Shown piece after piece: positions 42,498 through 51,317 of a DNA stretch of 64,000 nucleotides. Numbering within the stretch: the first letter of the stretch is position 1; each line of letters starts with the position of its first letter. Below the pieces are notes generated by a model. The model was not told the origin of the DNA. It was given only the letters and a program-made list of their open reading frames with translations, and searched no databases. Source of the stretch: Streptomyces sp. B3I8 (GTDB lineage: Bacteria > Actinomycetota > Actinomycetes > Streptomycetales > Streptomycetaceae); assembly GCF_030816915.1 (NCBI RefSeq), contig NZ_JAUSYN010000002.1, positions 124,001 to 188,000 on the forward strand, given 5' to 3'. A program made the translations under genes and the position numbers.

Positions 42498-44060
42498 GTG
42501 CTTCCACGTCGTCCCGGACAGTTCGTTCCGCGCCCGCACAAGAGCCCGCACAAGAGTCCGTCCAAGGGGCCGCACGCGAGGCCTCGGCGCAGTCCGCGCC
42601 CCCGTCCCGGCGCATGGCTGAACCAGCGCCTGGTCGTTCCCGTCATGTGTGTGAGCGTGACCTTCATCGCGATCGTCGACGGCGCCATCACCACCGTGGC
42701 ACTGCCCTCGATCGCCCGTCAGTTCCACTTGACGACGGCCGCGCTGGACGGCGTCGTCGTCATCTACCCGGTCTGTCTGGCCATGGCGATCCCCGCCTCC
42801 GCCTGGCTGGTCGAGCGGTTCGGCGGCAAACAGGTGCTGCTGACCGCGCTGGCCGGCTTCCTCGTCTCCTCGCTGCTGTGCGGCACCGCCGCCACGCTGG
42901 GTCAACTCGTCGTCTACCGGGCGGTGCAGGGGCTGTCGGCCGGTGTGCTGTTCCCCGCCTCGGCCGCGCTGCTGTTCAGCACGTTCACCCCCGAGGAACA
43001 GGTACGCATCTCGCGCTACATGATCATTCCGCAGCAGATCGCACCGGCCGCGGCACCCGTCCTCGGCGGTCTGCTGGTGGACCACCTGAGCTGGCGGTGG
43101 GTCTTCTACGTCAATCTCCCGGTCGGGCTGCCCGCCCTGCTGTTCGGCGCGGTCTTCCTGGCCGCCCCGCGCGGCAGCCGGCCCGGCCGCTTCGACCTGC
43201 CCGGTCTGCTGCTCAGCGCCTCCGCGCTGGGCACGTTGATGTTCGGTGTGTCGGAGGGGCCCAATCGCGGCTGGTCGTCGACGGCCGTCCTGGTCTCCCT
43301 CGTGCTCGGCGCGGTGCTGCTGACCGCCGCCGCCCTGTTCGAACTGCGGGCAAGGCATCCCTTGCTGAAGCTGCGCCTGTTCGGCAACCGGCTCTTCCGC
43401 GACACCAACCTGCTGAATCTGGTCGGCCTGATACCCATCATGGGCGCCATGTACATCGGCCCGCTCTTCCTCCAACAGGCCCAGCACCGCTCCGCCCTGG
43501 AGTCCGGGCTGACCACCTTCCCCGAGGCGTTCGGCGTGCTGCTGACCGTCCAGTTGGTGGGCGTCGTCTACGCCAGGGTCGGCCCGCGCCTCATCATCGG
43601 CTGCGGCACCACCGGGGTGTGCGCGGTGCTGCTGCTCTTCGCCACCTGCGACGCGCACACCGGCCTGTGGACCTTCCGCGGCTGCATGTTCCTCCTCGGT
43701 GTGGCCATGGGCTGCTTCTTCGTCCCGACGACGGTGGCCTCGATCGCCACGATCGACCGGCCGGACCTCGCCCACGCCTCCACCCTGAACACCGTCGTCC
43801 GCCAGACCGGCGGCGCGCTCGCACCGGCCGCGGTCACCACGGCGCTCGTCCTGGGCACCCCGCGGGCGGCCGCCGCGAACCCGCCCATCGGCGCCTATCA
43901 GCACACCTATCTCGCGCTCGCGGCGATCGCCGCGCTGACCGCGGTGTTCGCCTTCACACTCCCCGCCGGCCCCTCCCGCGCCGCGGCCCGCGCCGCCACG
44001 ACCACCGCCGACGGCCGCCCGACAGCCCCTGGGCAACGGCGGGAACAGCACGACGCGTGA
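42498..44060 (+). CDS. MFS exporter, DHA2 (EmrB/QacA) family
   Basis: 520-residue exporter with 14 predicted helices. A basic N-tail with repeated HKSP units precedes helix 1, VPVMCVSVTFIAIVDGAITT, whose Asp and the following VALPSIARQF are the DHA2 signature. PQQIAPAAAPVLGGLLVDHL, then SWRWVFYVNLPVGLP, form motif C and the next loop. Such exporters use proton motive force to expel drugs or metabolites. I take the GTG at 42498, six bases after TATGCT; ATG 42483 lies upstream of that box. Divergent MarR regulator is its likely repressor. It ends 97 bases before the IclR gene. Confidence 0.86.
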   Translation: MLPRRPGQFVPRPHKSPHKSPSKGPHARPRRSPRPRPGAWLNQRLVVPVMCVSVTFIAIVDGAITTVALPSIARQFHLTTAALDGVVVIYPVCLAMAIPASAWLVERFGGKQVLLTALAGFLVSSLLCGTAATLGQLVVYRAVQGLSAGVLFPASAALLFSTFTPEEQVRISRYMIIPQQIAPAAAPVLGGLLVDHLSWRWVFYVNLPVGLPALLFGAVFLAAPRGSRPGRFDLPGLLLSASALGTLMFGVSEGPNRGWSSTAVLVSLVLGAVLLTAAALFELRARHPLLKLRLFGNRLFRDTNLLNLVGLIPIMGAMYIGPLFLQQAQHRSALESGLTTFPEAFGVLLTVQLVGVVYARVGPRLIIGCGTTGVCAVLLLFATCDAHTGLWTFRGCMFLLGVAMGCFFVPTTVASIATIDRPDLAHASTLNTVVRQTGGALAPAAVTTALVLGTPRAAAANPPIGAYQHTYLALAAIAALTAVFAFTLPAGPSRAAARAATTTADGRPTAPGQRREQHDA

Positions 44061-44157
44061 GGCGTGACGCGGCGGCGACACCGGACCGGCCGGGAAGCGC
44101 GTACGGGTGATTGGGTAGGATGGTCCGACCCTCGAACACCACCCGGCGGAGGCCCTC

Positions 44158-44958
44158 GTGACCAGATCGACGCGGTCGTCGGACGCCGACCGTGGCGACC
44201 AGGCAGACATCCAGGCGGTCAGCCGGGTCAGCCAGATCCTCTCCCTGTTCGACACGGCCACGCCCGAGGTGACCGCCGCCGAGGTCGCCGAGCGGCTCGG
44301 GCTCAACCGCACCACGGCCTACCGGTACTGCACCTCGCTCGCCGCGGCCGGCCTGCTGGAGCGCACCGCCGAGGGCGGCTACGTGCCCGGTGCGCTGCTG
44401 CTCCAGCTCGGCGCCTTCGCCATCGGCCACCGCCGGGTGGTCAACCTGGCGCCCCGTCACATGCAGGCGCTCTCGCGTGCCACACGCTCCAGTGTGGTGC
44501 TCAGTCTGTGGGGGCTGACCGGTCCGGTGGTCTCCCGGGTCGAGGAGAACCTCTCCGCGGTCGTCGTCGTCTCGGTGCGGGTCGGCAGTCATCTGCCGCT
44601 GGACACCGCGCAGAGCAGGATCTTCCTCGCCTACCACGCCGACCAGCTCTCCATGGAGCGGCTGATGGCCAACCTGCCCCATGCGGCGCGCGAGGAGCTG
44701 CGCGCGGACGTGGAGCGGGTGCGTGCCGTCGGACACTGCTCGGCGATGAGCACCCCCGGCGTCGTCGCGGTGGCGGCGCCCGTGTTCGACGAGTACGGCA
44801 TCTGCGCCAGCATCGCCGTGGTCGGCCCGGACAACACCCTGTCGATGTCCGACGACGCCCCCGAACTGCGCATCGTCGTCGACACCGCGCGCGAGCTCAC
44901 GCGTGAACTGGGCGGCCACTACCGGCCCGACGACGACCTCGGCCGACAGGCAGTCTGA
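44158..44958 (+). CDS. IclR-family regulator
   Basis: 266-residue regulator. The winged helix is QAVSRVSQILSLFDTATPEV, TAAEVAERLGLNRTTAYRYC, TSLAAAGLLERTAEGGYVPG, and the GAF-like effector domain runs LAPRHMQALSRATRSSVVLS to CSAMSTPGVVAVAAPVFDEY. IclR proteins commonly control aromatic and sugar-acid catabolism. GTG 44158 has GGAGG five bases upstream; TAGGAT at 44116 is a fair -10 box. It sits at the edge of the catabolic locus and most likely regulates the divergent promoter region near 46.6 kb, where a CGCAT dyad is seen. Confidence 0.85.
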   Translation: MTRSTRSSDADRGDQADIQAVSRVSQILSLFDTATPEVTAAEVAERLGLNRTTAYRYCTSLAAAGLLERTAEGGYVPGALLLQLGAFAIGHRRVVNLAPRHMQALSRATRSSVVLSLWGLTGPVVSRVEENLSAVVVVSVRVGSHLPLDTAQSRIFLAYHADQLSMERLMANLPHAAREELRADVERVRAVGHCSAMSTPGVVAVAAPVFDEYGICASIAVVGPDNTLSMSDDAPELRIVVDTARELTRELGGHYRPDDDLGRQAV

Positions 44959-44990
44959 GACATCCGCCGCCATGGGCCGGTCGTACGCAT

Positions 44991-45030
44991 GCGTGTGCGC
45001 GGGCCCGGAACAGGGTGCCCGCGCACACGC
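44991..45030. terminator. strong hairpin between convergent IclR and MHS genes
   Basis: GCGTGTGCGCGGGC and its exact complement flank 12 bases. It begins 33 bases after the IclR stop and ends 39 before the MHS stop. Confidence 0.8.
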
Positions 45031-45068
45031 GCGCAGGGGGACCGCGCCCCGCCACCGGGACGGTGCCG

Positions 45069-46448
45069 TCAGGACAGGGCGGGGATCGTGCTGTCGTCGG
45101 CCATGTCGACGTCCTTCGTCTCCGGGCCGATGAGGCCACCGACGCTGATCAGCACGCCGGCCAGCGCGAGCAGCACCGCCGGGGCGAGGTGCGCCGACAT
45201 CACGCCGTCGAACTGCCGCAGGTAGAACTGGTAGAAGGCCGGCGCGATGAGCGCGAGGCTGTACCCGACGCCGTACCCAGTGGAGCGCACGCTCGACGGG
45301 AACCGCTCGGTCAGGTACGCGGCGATCGGACCGAACGTGCCGACGGTGAAGATCCCCATCAGGACGGCCCAGCCGAGCACCGCGCCCAGCCCTCCGCCCG
45401 AGGTCATCATCAGCGTGTAGGAGCCGGTGCCGATCACCAGGACCGTCATGCCGTAGCCGATGTAGAACTTCCGTCGTCCGATGCGCTGGGACAGCAGGCC
45501 CAGGAAGGGATAGGCCAGGGCGGCGGAGCCGTTGATGACGAGCATGGTCAGGGTGACCTGCCGGCTGGACAGCTCCAGGTGCGCCTTCAGCTGTGCGGGG
45601 GTCACGGCCGCCTCCATGTTGGTGGCGAGCCAGGTGCCGGTCATCAGGACGAAGACCTGCCCGAGCGCCCGCGGGTACTTCACCACCAGCCGCAGGAAAG
45701 GCAGCTTGTGCCGCTCGCCGGTCACCTCGACCGGCGGTTCGTGCACCTGGGTGAGGTAGTAGCGGAACAGCGCGGCCGCCAGCAGCGCGCCGATCAGGAA
45801 GGGCACCCGCCAGCCCCACTGCACATAGCTGCTGTGCAGGTCCCCGGAGTGCATGAGCTGCAGCATCAGCAGGGTGATCGCGGCGATCACGGCGTACGCG
45901 GCGGGTGAGGTGGCGGTGATGAGCGAGGCGTACAGGCCGCGCTTGTGCCGCGGGCTCCACTCCATCGCGAGCGGCACGGCGGTGGTGTACTCGCCGCCGA
46001 GGAAGACGCCGTCGACGAACCGCAGGGCGATCAGCAGGCCGATCGACCAGGTGCCGATCGTCTCGTGTCCGGGCAGGCAGGCGATGACCAGCGTGGTGAC
46101 GCCGAAACCGCCGACCGCGACCAGGGTGGTGCGCTTGCGTCCGACGGTGTCGGCGAAGTGGCCGAAGATGATCGCGCCGAGCGGGCGGCCGACCAGGGTC
46201 GAGGCGAAGACCAGCGAGGAGAGCATGGCGGTCGTGCTCGCGCTCAGGCCGGCCGACTGGAAGTAGATCATCGCGGGCGCCAGCACCACGATCGGCAGGT
46301 AGATGTCGAACTGGTCGACGAAATAGGCAAGGGCCCCGCCGCGCACGGCGGCGCGCACCTTGGCGATGTCCGGACCGTGGACCGGTCCCGGGCGGGGTTC
46401 GTCCTGAGCCGCCTGCTGCGGCTGCGTGGCGGGGGTCGGTGCAGACAT
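45069..46448 (-). CDS. MFS transporter, metabolite:H+ symporter (MHS) type
   Basis: 459-residue carrier with 12 predicted helices. The N-terminal helix AVRGGALAYFVDQFDIYLPI has the Asp of the MHS group; GRPLGAIIFGHFADTVGRKR is motif A, and RFVDGVFLGGEYTTAVPLAM the family signature seen in shikimate, benzoate and dicarboxylate symporters. ERFPSSVRSTGYGVGYSLAL is the matching motif in the second half. It should import an organic acid with protons. ATG 46448 has GGAGG seven bases upstream. Divergent from the DUF6282 operon, it is probably co-regulated with it and imports its substrate. Confidence 0.86.
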   Translation of the reverse strand: MSAPTPATQPQQAAQDEPRPGPVHGPDIAKVRAAVRGGALAYFVDQFDIYLPIVVLAPAMIYFQSAGLSASTTAMLSSLVFASTLVGRPLGAIIFGHFADTVGRKRTTLVAVGGFGVTTLVIACLPGHETIGTWSIGLLIALRFVDGVFLGGEYTTAVPLAMEWSPRHKRGLYASLITATSPAAYAVIAAITLLMLQLMHSGDLHSSYVQWGWRVPFLIGALLAAALFRYYLTQVHEPPVEVTGERHKLPFLRLVVKYPRALGQVFVLMTGTWLATNMEAAVTPAQLKAHLELSSRQVTLTMLVINGSAALAYPFLGLLSQRIGRRKFYIGYGMTVLVIGTGSYTLMMTSGGGLGAVLGWAVLMGIFTVGTFGPIAAYLTERFPSSVRSTGYGVGYSLALIAPAFYQFYLRQFDGVMSAHLAPAVLLALAGVLISVGGLIGPETKDVDMADDSTIPALS

Positions 46449-46586
46449 CGTCGGCCTCCGGGGAAGCGGTCGGCTACGCGCAGCTCACGTGTCGCCACCT
46501 ACGGTTTACTTCGAACTGCTTGTTCACAAAGCGAACAGTCGCCACCGTAAGCGCGTCTTTCGGCCAGCACAAGACTCCGGACGGGG

Positions 46587-46627
46587 TTGACATCGGGTCT
46601 CATGCTGAACGCATACTTCATAATGCG
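46587..46627 (+). promoter_or_regulatory. promoter with overlapping dyad, DUF6282 operon
   Basis: TTGACA (46587-46592) is a perfect -35 box and CATACT (46612-46617) lies 19 bases on. CGCAT (46610) and ATGCG (46623) flank eight bases, so a repressor there would cover the -10 box. IclR is the natural candidate. Confidence 0.55.
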
Positions 46628-46666
46628 AACGTCATCGCATCGATGAAGTCGATGAATCGGAGCGCC

Positions 46667-47557
46667 ATGAAGCCGAGCCCCGCTCTCGTCTCTGTCCTCG
46701 ACGGCCTGGTCGACATGCACGTCCACTCCGGCCCCAGCCCGTTCCCCCGCCGCTTCGACCATGTCGAGGCCGCGCGTGACGGCGCCCGGATCGGACTGCG
46801 CGCCATGGTCGCCAAGTCCCACCACCACAACACCCAGATGGACATCCTGGCGATGAAGGACCGCTTCGCCGAGGTGGCCGCCACCGCGTACGGGGGCATC
46901 GCCCTCAACAGCACGGTCGGCGGGCTCAACGTGCACGCCGTGCGCATGTGCCTGCGCATGGGCGGCAAGATCGTCTGGTTCCCCACCATCTCCTCCGGCC
47001 GGCACCTGGAGTGCCACCCCGAGGACGGGTCCTTCCCGACCACCACCGTGCCGCTGACGCTGGAGCGCATCGACATCGTCGACGAGCGCGGCGAGCTGAA
47101 GCCCGAGGTGGGCCAGATCCTCGACGAGATCAAGGAGCAGGAGGCCGTCGTCAACGGCGGGCACATGTACCCCGAGTACATCCGCACGCTGTTCCAGGCC
47201 GCCAAGGAGCGCGGGATCACGCGCATGGCCGTGAGCCACCCCGACTTCGTCATCGGCGCCGATCCCGAGCTGTGCCGCGAGCTCGTGGGCCTCGGCGCGT
47301 ACATCGAGCACGAGTGCGCCATGTACGACCCCGAGGGGCCCGAGCGGTGGGACCCGCGGCAGCTCATGAACTGGATCGAGACCATCGGCCCCGAGCACAC
47401 CGTGCTCGCCTCCGACCTCGGCCAGGCCGCCAACCCCAAGCCGGTCGACGCCTGGCTGCGGGTGGCCGGCGCGCTGCTCGACCTCGGCCTGCCGGAGAAG
47501 GACCTGCGCCGCATGGTCCGCGACAACCCGTCCTACCTCCTCGGCCTGGACGACTGA
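46667..47557 (+). CDS. DUF6282 metal-dependent hydrolase-like protein
   Basis: 296-residue protein of the DUF6282 type, related to amidohydrolases. Metal-type motifs are spaced through it: VDMHVHSGPSPFPRRF, MVAKSHHHNTQMDILAM, VNGGHMYPEYIRT, AVSHPDFVIGADPELC and LASDLGQAANPKP. The HxH near the start, later His and the Asp in SDLG give a full amidohydrolase-like ligand set. Reaction not known; hydrolysis of a lactone, amide or carboxylate substrate is plausible. I chose ATG 46667, with GGAG four bases before; ATGs at 46643 and 46652 are in frame alternatives. First gene of the operon, 99 bases before the cupin gene. Confidence 0.78.
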   Translation: MKPSPALVSVLDGLVDMHVHSGPSPFPRRFDHVEAARDGARIGLRAMVAKSHHHNTQMDILAMKDRFAEVAATAYGGIALNSTVGGLNVHAVRMCLRMGGKIVWFPTISSGRHLECHPEDGSFPTTTVPLTLERIDIVDERGELKPEVGQILDEIKEQEAVVNGGHMYPEYIRTLFQAAKERGITRMAVSHPDFVIGADPELCRELVGLGAYIEHECAMYDPEGPERWDPRQLMNWIETIGPEHTVLASDLGQAANPKPVDAWLRVAGALLDLGLPEKDLRRMVRDNPSYLLGLDD

Positions 47558-47656
47558 CCGGCCTCCCGGGACGGCCGACCGGCCCTCCCCGGCCCGCGCC
47601 GCACCACCGCACCACCCCCGCACCACCCCGCCCCGCACCGAAGGGACGTCACCACC

Positions 47657-48571
47657 GTGTACGCCAAGGACGACCCGCGCTCCTCGCTCGCGACCGCGAC
47701 CGCGAGCGCACCCCGACCGGACGCCGGCGACGCCATCGCCGCCGCCCAGTACTTCGACCTCCGCACCCTCGCCGCACCCGACGTCGCCACCGCCGAGGGG
47801 CGCACGGCGGTCGTCCGCGCCCAGAACGTCGTGCTCGTGCACACCGACGCGCGGGCCGGCGACGACCTCGACAACGGCGCCCTCGACGGCGAACTCGCCG
47901 TGGTGGTCACCGACGACTCCCCCGCCTTCTCCGTCCGCACCGACGAGGGCGAGACGCGCGTCGACGGGCCCGGACTGGTGGTGGTCCCGCCCGGCGCCTC
48001 CCGGATCACCGTGCACGGCGACGGCCCGCTGGTACGCCTCGTCGAGGCCGGCGAGCAGGCGTGGCGGGAGCGGGCCGTGAACGCCGACGCCTACGCCGAG
48101 GACCACCCGCGGGTCGCACCGCTGCACCGGTGGCCGGAGCCCGCCGGTGAGCGGGCGGTCAGGTTCTACCCGCTCTCGGAGGTGCCGGACGAGCCCGGCC
48201 GGTTCGGCCGGATCTTCCGCACCCGCGCGTTCATGGTGAACTTCCTGCCTCTGCAGGACGGCCCGCGCGACCCGCGCCGGCTCTCCCCGCACACGCACGA
48301 CGACTTCGAGCAGCTCTCCCTGGCGATGCGCGGCACGTACACCCACCACATCCGTACTCCCTGGCTCAACGACAGCACCGGCTGGCGCGAGGACGAGCAC
48401 GTGACGCTGGGCAGCCCGTCCCTGGCGGTGATCCCGCCGCCCACCGTGCACACCTCCGCGGCCGCGGATCCGGGAGTGAACCAGCTCATCGACATCTTCA
48501 GCCCACCGCGAGCCGACTTCTCCGCCAAGCCGGGGTGGGTGCTCAACGCCGACCACTACCCGACGCCGTGA
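47657..48571 (+). CDS. cupin-fold protein
   Basis: 304-residue protein that reads as a two-cupin fold. The first half has GELAVVVTDDSPAF and GPGLVVVPPGASRITVHGDG; the second has the metal-site pattern SPHTHDDFEQLSLAMRGTYT followed by LAVIPPPTVHTSAA. The HxH...E...H ligands in the C-terminal half suggest a metal-dependent isomerase, dioxygenase or hydratase; the N-terminal half lacks them and is probably structural. GTG 47657 is preceded by AGGGA. Its TGA overlaps the GTG of the aldolase gene, so the pair is translationally coupled, hinting that its product feeds the aldolase. Confidence 0.74.
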   Translation: MYAKDDPRSSLATATASAPRPDAGDAIAAAQYFDLRTLAAPDVATAEGRTAVVRAQNVVLVHTDARAGDDLDNGALDGELAVVVTDDSPAFSVRTDEGETRVDGPGLVVVPPGASRITVHGDGPLVRLVEAGEQAWRERAVNADAYAEDHPRVAPLHRWPEPAGERAVRFYPLSEVPDEPGRFGRIFRTRAFMVNFLPLQDGPRDPRRLSPHTHDDFEQLSLAMRGTYTHHIRTPWLNDSTGWREDEHVTLGSPSLAVIPPPTVHTSAAADPGVNQLIDIFSPPRADFSAKPGWVLNADHYPTP

Positions 48572-49353
48572 GCGCGCCACGACGCACGGGCGCCGGGCTG
48601 TTCTCGGCGGACCGCACGCACACCCCGGTCGGCACCTGGCTGAAGATCGCCTCGGGCGAGCCCGTGGAGATCATGGCGTACGCCGGATTCGACTTCGTCG
48701 TCATCGACCTGGAGCACGCACCGCTCGACCTGCAGACCGCCTACCGGCTGATCAACTCGGCCGCCGCGCTGGGCATGGTGCCGTGGGTGCGGGTGCCGGA
48801 CTCCACCCCCTCCACCATCCAGAAGATCCTCGACGCGGGCGCCATGGGCATCCTCGTCCCGCATGTCGACACGGTCGGGCAGGCGGAGGCCGTCGGGCGC
48901 GCCTGCCGGTTCCCGCCGCACGGGGTGCGCGGGGCCGGCGGGACCAGCAGGGCCGGGGCCTGGGGGCTGCGTCCGGACGCCGAGTACCGGGCCGTCGGGA
49001 ACGACGACGTGCTCTGCGTCCCGCAGTTGGAGAGCGCCGAGGCGATCGGGGCGGCGCCGGAGATCCTCGCCCTGGACTGCGTGGACGCGGTGTTCGTGGG
49101 CGCCGCCGACCTCTCCATGTCCCTGGGTACGACGCCGGGCTCCCCCGAGGTGCTCGCGATGATCGACTCGGCGACCGAGGCGGCGCACGCCGCGGGCAAG
49201 CGGCTCGGGCTCGCGTTCGGGGGCATGCCGGAACGCGCCGCGCGGGCGGTGCGCGAGGGCTGTGACTTCGTGCTGCTCAGCAACGACACCTCGATGCTGG
49301 CCGGGGCCGCGCGCGGACTGGTCACGGCGTTCCGGGAAGCGGAGAAAGCCTGA
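48568..49353 (+). CDS. HpcH/HpaI-family aldolase
   Basis: 261-residue class II aldolase of the HpaI/2-dehydro-3-deoxyglucarate aldolase group, which splits 2-keto-4-hydroxy acids into pyruvate (or tartronate semialdehyde-type products) and an aldehyde. Visible motifs: FDFVVIDLEHAPLDLQTAY (His/Glu region), PWVRVPDSTPSTIQKILDAG with the Arg, GILVPHVDTVGQAE, VPQLESAEAI (metal Glu) and FVGAADLSMSLG (metal Asp). GTG 48568 overlaps the cupin stop, and this start gives the usual family length; an upstream start at 48535 would lie in the cupin gene. BKACE follows after 85 bases. Confidence 0.85.
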   Translation: MSAPRRTGAGLFSADRTHTPVGTWLKIASGEPVEIMAYAGFDFVVIDLEHAPLDLQTAYRLINSAAALGMVPWVRVPDSTPSTIQKILDAGAMGILVPHVDTVGQAEAVGRACRFPPHGVRGAGGTSRAGAWGLRPDAEYRAVGNDDVLCVPQLESAEAIGAAPEILALDCVDAVFVGAADLSMSLGTTPGSPEVLAMIDSATEAAHAAGKRLGLAFGGMPERAARAVREGCDFVLLSNDTSMLAGAARGLVTAFREAEKA

Positions 49354-49438
49354 TGCCACGGAGGTCACCACCACCGCCCTCACCCTCATTCCCTTCACAC
49401 TCCGCACATCCCGTGCATCATACGAACAGGAGGAACAG

Positions 49439-50362
49439 ATGCGGAAGGCCGAGAAGGTCATCATCACCACCGCGGTGACGGGCTCCGTGCACGTGCCGTC
49501 GCAGAGCCCTCACCTTCCGCTCTCCGCGGCCGAGGTGGCCGAGTCCGCGCTGGCCGCGGTCGAGGCCGGATCGGCGATCGTGCATCTGCACGCCCGCCTG
49601 CCGGACGGCCGCCCCACCGCCGACCCCGAGGTGTTCGAGGAGATCGTCCAGACCGTCACCGCGCGGACCGACGCCGTCATCAACATCACCACCGGCGGTT
49701 CCTCGGCCATGACGATGGAGGAACGGCTGGCCGCCCCGCTGCGCCTCCGGCCCGAGCTGGCGTCACTGAACATGGGCTCGATGAACTTCGTGTACGCGGG
49801 GATCGCCGACAAGGTGACCTCCTGGCGGCACGACTGGGAGAAGCCCTACGTCCTCGACACCTACTCCGCGCCGTTCGTCAACACCTTCGCCTCCATCGAG
49901 CACACCCTGCGCACGCTGGGCGAGTTCGGCACCCGGTTCGAGTACGAGTGCTACGACATCGGGCACCTGTACTCCCTCGCCCACTTCGTCGAGGCGGGCC
50001 TGGCCGAGCCCCCGCTGCTGATCCAGGGCGTGTTCGGTGTCCTCGGCGGCATCGGGGCCGACCATGCCAACCTGCAGCACATGGTGCACATCGCGGACAA
50101 GCTCTTCGGCGACGACTACTCCTTCTCCGCCTTCGCCGCCGGCCGCGACCAGTTGCGGTTCGGCACGCACAGCGCCTGGCTCGGCGGCCATGTGCGGGTC
50201 GGGCTGGAGGACAGCCTGTGGCTGGGCAGGGGGCGGCTCGCCGAGACCAACGCGCAGCAGGTCGAGAAGATCCGCGCCGCCGTCGAGGACCTCGGCAAAC
50301 CGATCGCCACCCCGGACGAGGCCCGGAAGGTGCTCGCCCTGCGAGGCGCCGGGACCCGATGA
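49439..50362 (+). CDS. beta-keto acid cleavage enzyme (BKACE, 3-keto-5-aminohexanoate cleavage family)
   Basis: 307-residue Zn enzyme that condenses a beta-keto acid with acetyl-CoA to give acetoacetate and a new acyl-CoA. Family motifs: VIITTAVTGSVHVPSQSPHL, GSAIVHLHARLPDGRPT (zinc HxH), INITTGGSS, ELASLNMGSMNF and FEYECYDIGHLYSL. The side-chain specificity of BKACE proteins varies widely and cannot be read safely here. ATG 49439 has AGGAGG five bases before it, a perfect ribosome site. It is followed at 54 bases by an SDR that could make the beta-keto acid from a beta-hydroxy acid. Confidence 0.86.
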   Translation: MRKAEKVIITTAVTGSVHVPSQSPHLPLSAAEVAESALAAVEAGSAIVHLHARLPDGRPTADPEVFEEIVQTVTARTDAVINITTGGSSAMTMEERLAAPLRLRPELASLNMGSMNFVYAGIADKVTSWRHDWEKPYVLDTYSAPFVNTFASIEHTLRTLGEFGTRFEYECYDIGHLYSLAHFVEAGLAEPPLLIQGVFGVLGGIGADHANLQHMVHIADKLFGDDYSFSAFAAGRDQLRFGTHSAWLGGHVRVGLEDSLWLGRGRLAETNAQQVEKIRAAVEDLGKPIATPDEARKVLALRGAGTR

Positions 50363-50416
50363 GCACCTGGCCCCCGCACACCGCCGTACGAGCAGCACAG
50401 GAAGGACACACAGGAC

Positions 50417-51190
50417 ATGCCCGAGGAAATGAGTACCCGGCCACCGCTCGCCGGCAAGGTCGTCCTGGTGGTCGGCGCGAGCCTGGGCATCGGGGCCGAC
50501 GCCGCGCGCGTGCTCGCCGCGGACGGCGCCGCCCTCATGCTCGTCGCCCGCGGCGCGGAACCGCTCGCCGCGCTCACCAAGGAGCTCACGGAGCGGGGGC
50601 ACGACGTGGCGTACACGACGGGCGACATCTCCGACCCGGCGAGCGTGGCCGCGTTCGTCGACGCCACCGTGGACCGGTACGGCCGGCTCGACGGGTCGTA
50701 CAACAACGCGGCCGTCACCCAGGGCGGGCGACTCGACCAGGTCCCGGAGGAGGAGTTCGACCGGATCATGTCCGTGAACGTGAAGGGCACCTGGCTCTGC
50801 CTCCGCGAGGAGGTGCGGGTCATGGAGCGGCAGGGGTTCGGCTCGATCGTGAACACGAGCAGCATCGGGGGGCTGCGCGGCAGTTCCGGGATGGGGGCCT
50901 ACCAGGCGACCAAGCACGCGGTCATCGGGCTGACCCGGACCGCCGCCCACGACTTCGGGCCGCTCGGCATCCGGGTCAACGTGATCGCCCCCGGGCCGAC
51001 CGAGACGCCGATGCTCGCGCAGACGCGCCTGGCGATCCCCGGCGGGGTGGAGGCGCGGATCGCCGCCACCCCGCTGCGCAAGGCGGGCACGGGCAGTGAG
51101 GTCGGCGCGACCGCGGCCTTCCTGCTCAGCGACCGGGCGAGCCACATCAGCGGGGCCGTACTGCCGGTCGACGGTGGCTTCAGTGCCTGA
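50417..51190 (+). CDS. SDR-family NAD(P)-dependent oxidoreductase
   Basis: 257-residue classical short-chain dehydrogenase. Cofactor motif VVLVVGASLGIGADAARVLA, structural motif SYNNAAVTQGG, catalytic Ser in IVNTSSIGGLRG and Tyr/Lys in GAYQATKHAVIGLTRTAAHD. C-terminal block GAVLPVDGGFSA is the usual end. It should oxidise a secondary hydroxyl or reduce its ketone; in this context, making the beta-keto acid for the preceding BKACE. ATG 50417 is preceded by GGAAGGA. It is the last intact gene of the first transcription block, followed by an aldehyde dehydrogenase remnant. Confidence 0.85.
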   Translation: MPEEMSTRPPLAGKVVLVVGASLGIGADAARVLAADGAALMLVARGAEPLAALTKELTERGHDVAYTTGDISDPASVAAFVDATVDRYGRLDGSYNNAAVTQGGRLDQVPEEEFDRIMSVNVKGTWLCLREEVRVMERQGFGSIVNTSSIGGLRGSSGMGAYQATKHAVIGLTRTAAHDFGPLGIRVNVIAPGPTETPMLAQTRLAIPGGVEARIAATPLRKAGTGSEVGATAAFLLSDRASHISGAVLPVDGGFSA

Positions 51191-51317
51191 GACCACCGGC
51201 CCGGCCCCCGGCACGGCGCCCCCCGAGCCGGACGGACGAGTCGAACGGTACGGCGTCGGCAGGCGTGCCGGTGGCGGCAGGCGGCTCGGGCGCCGCGTCG
51301 GCGGGAAGGCCGGGGCC

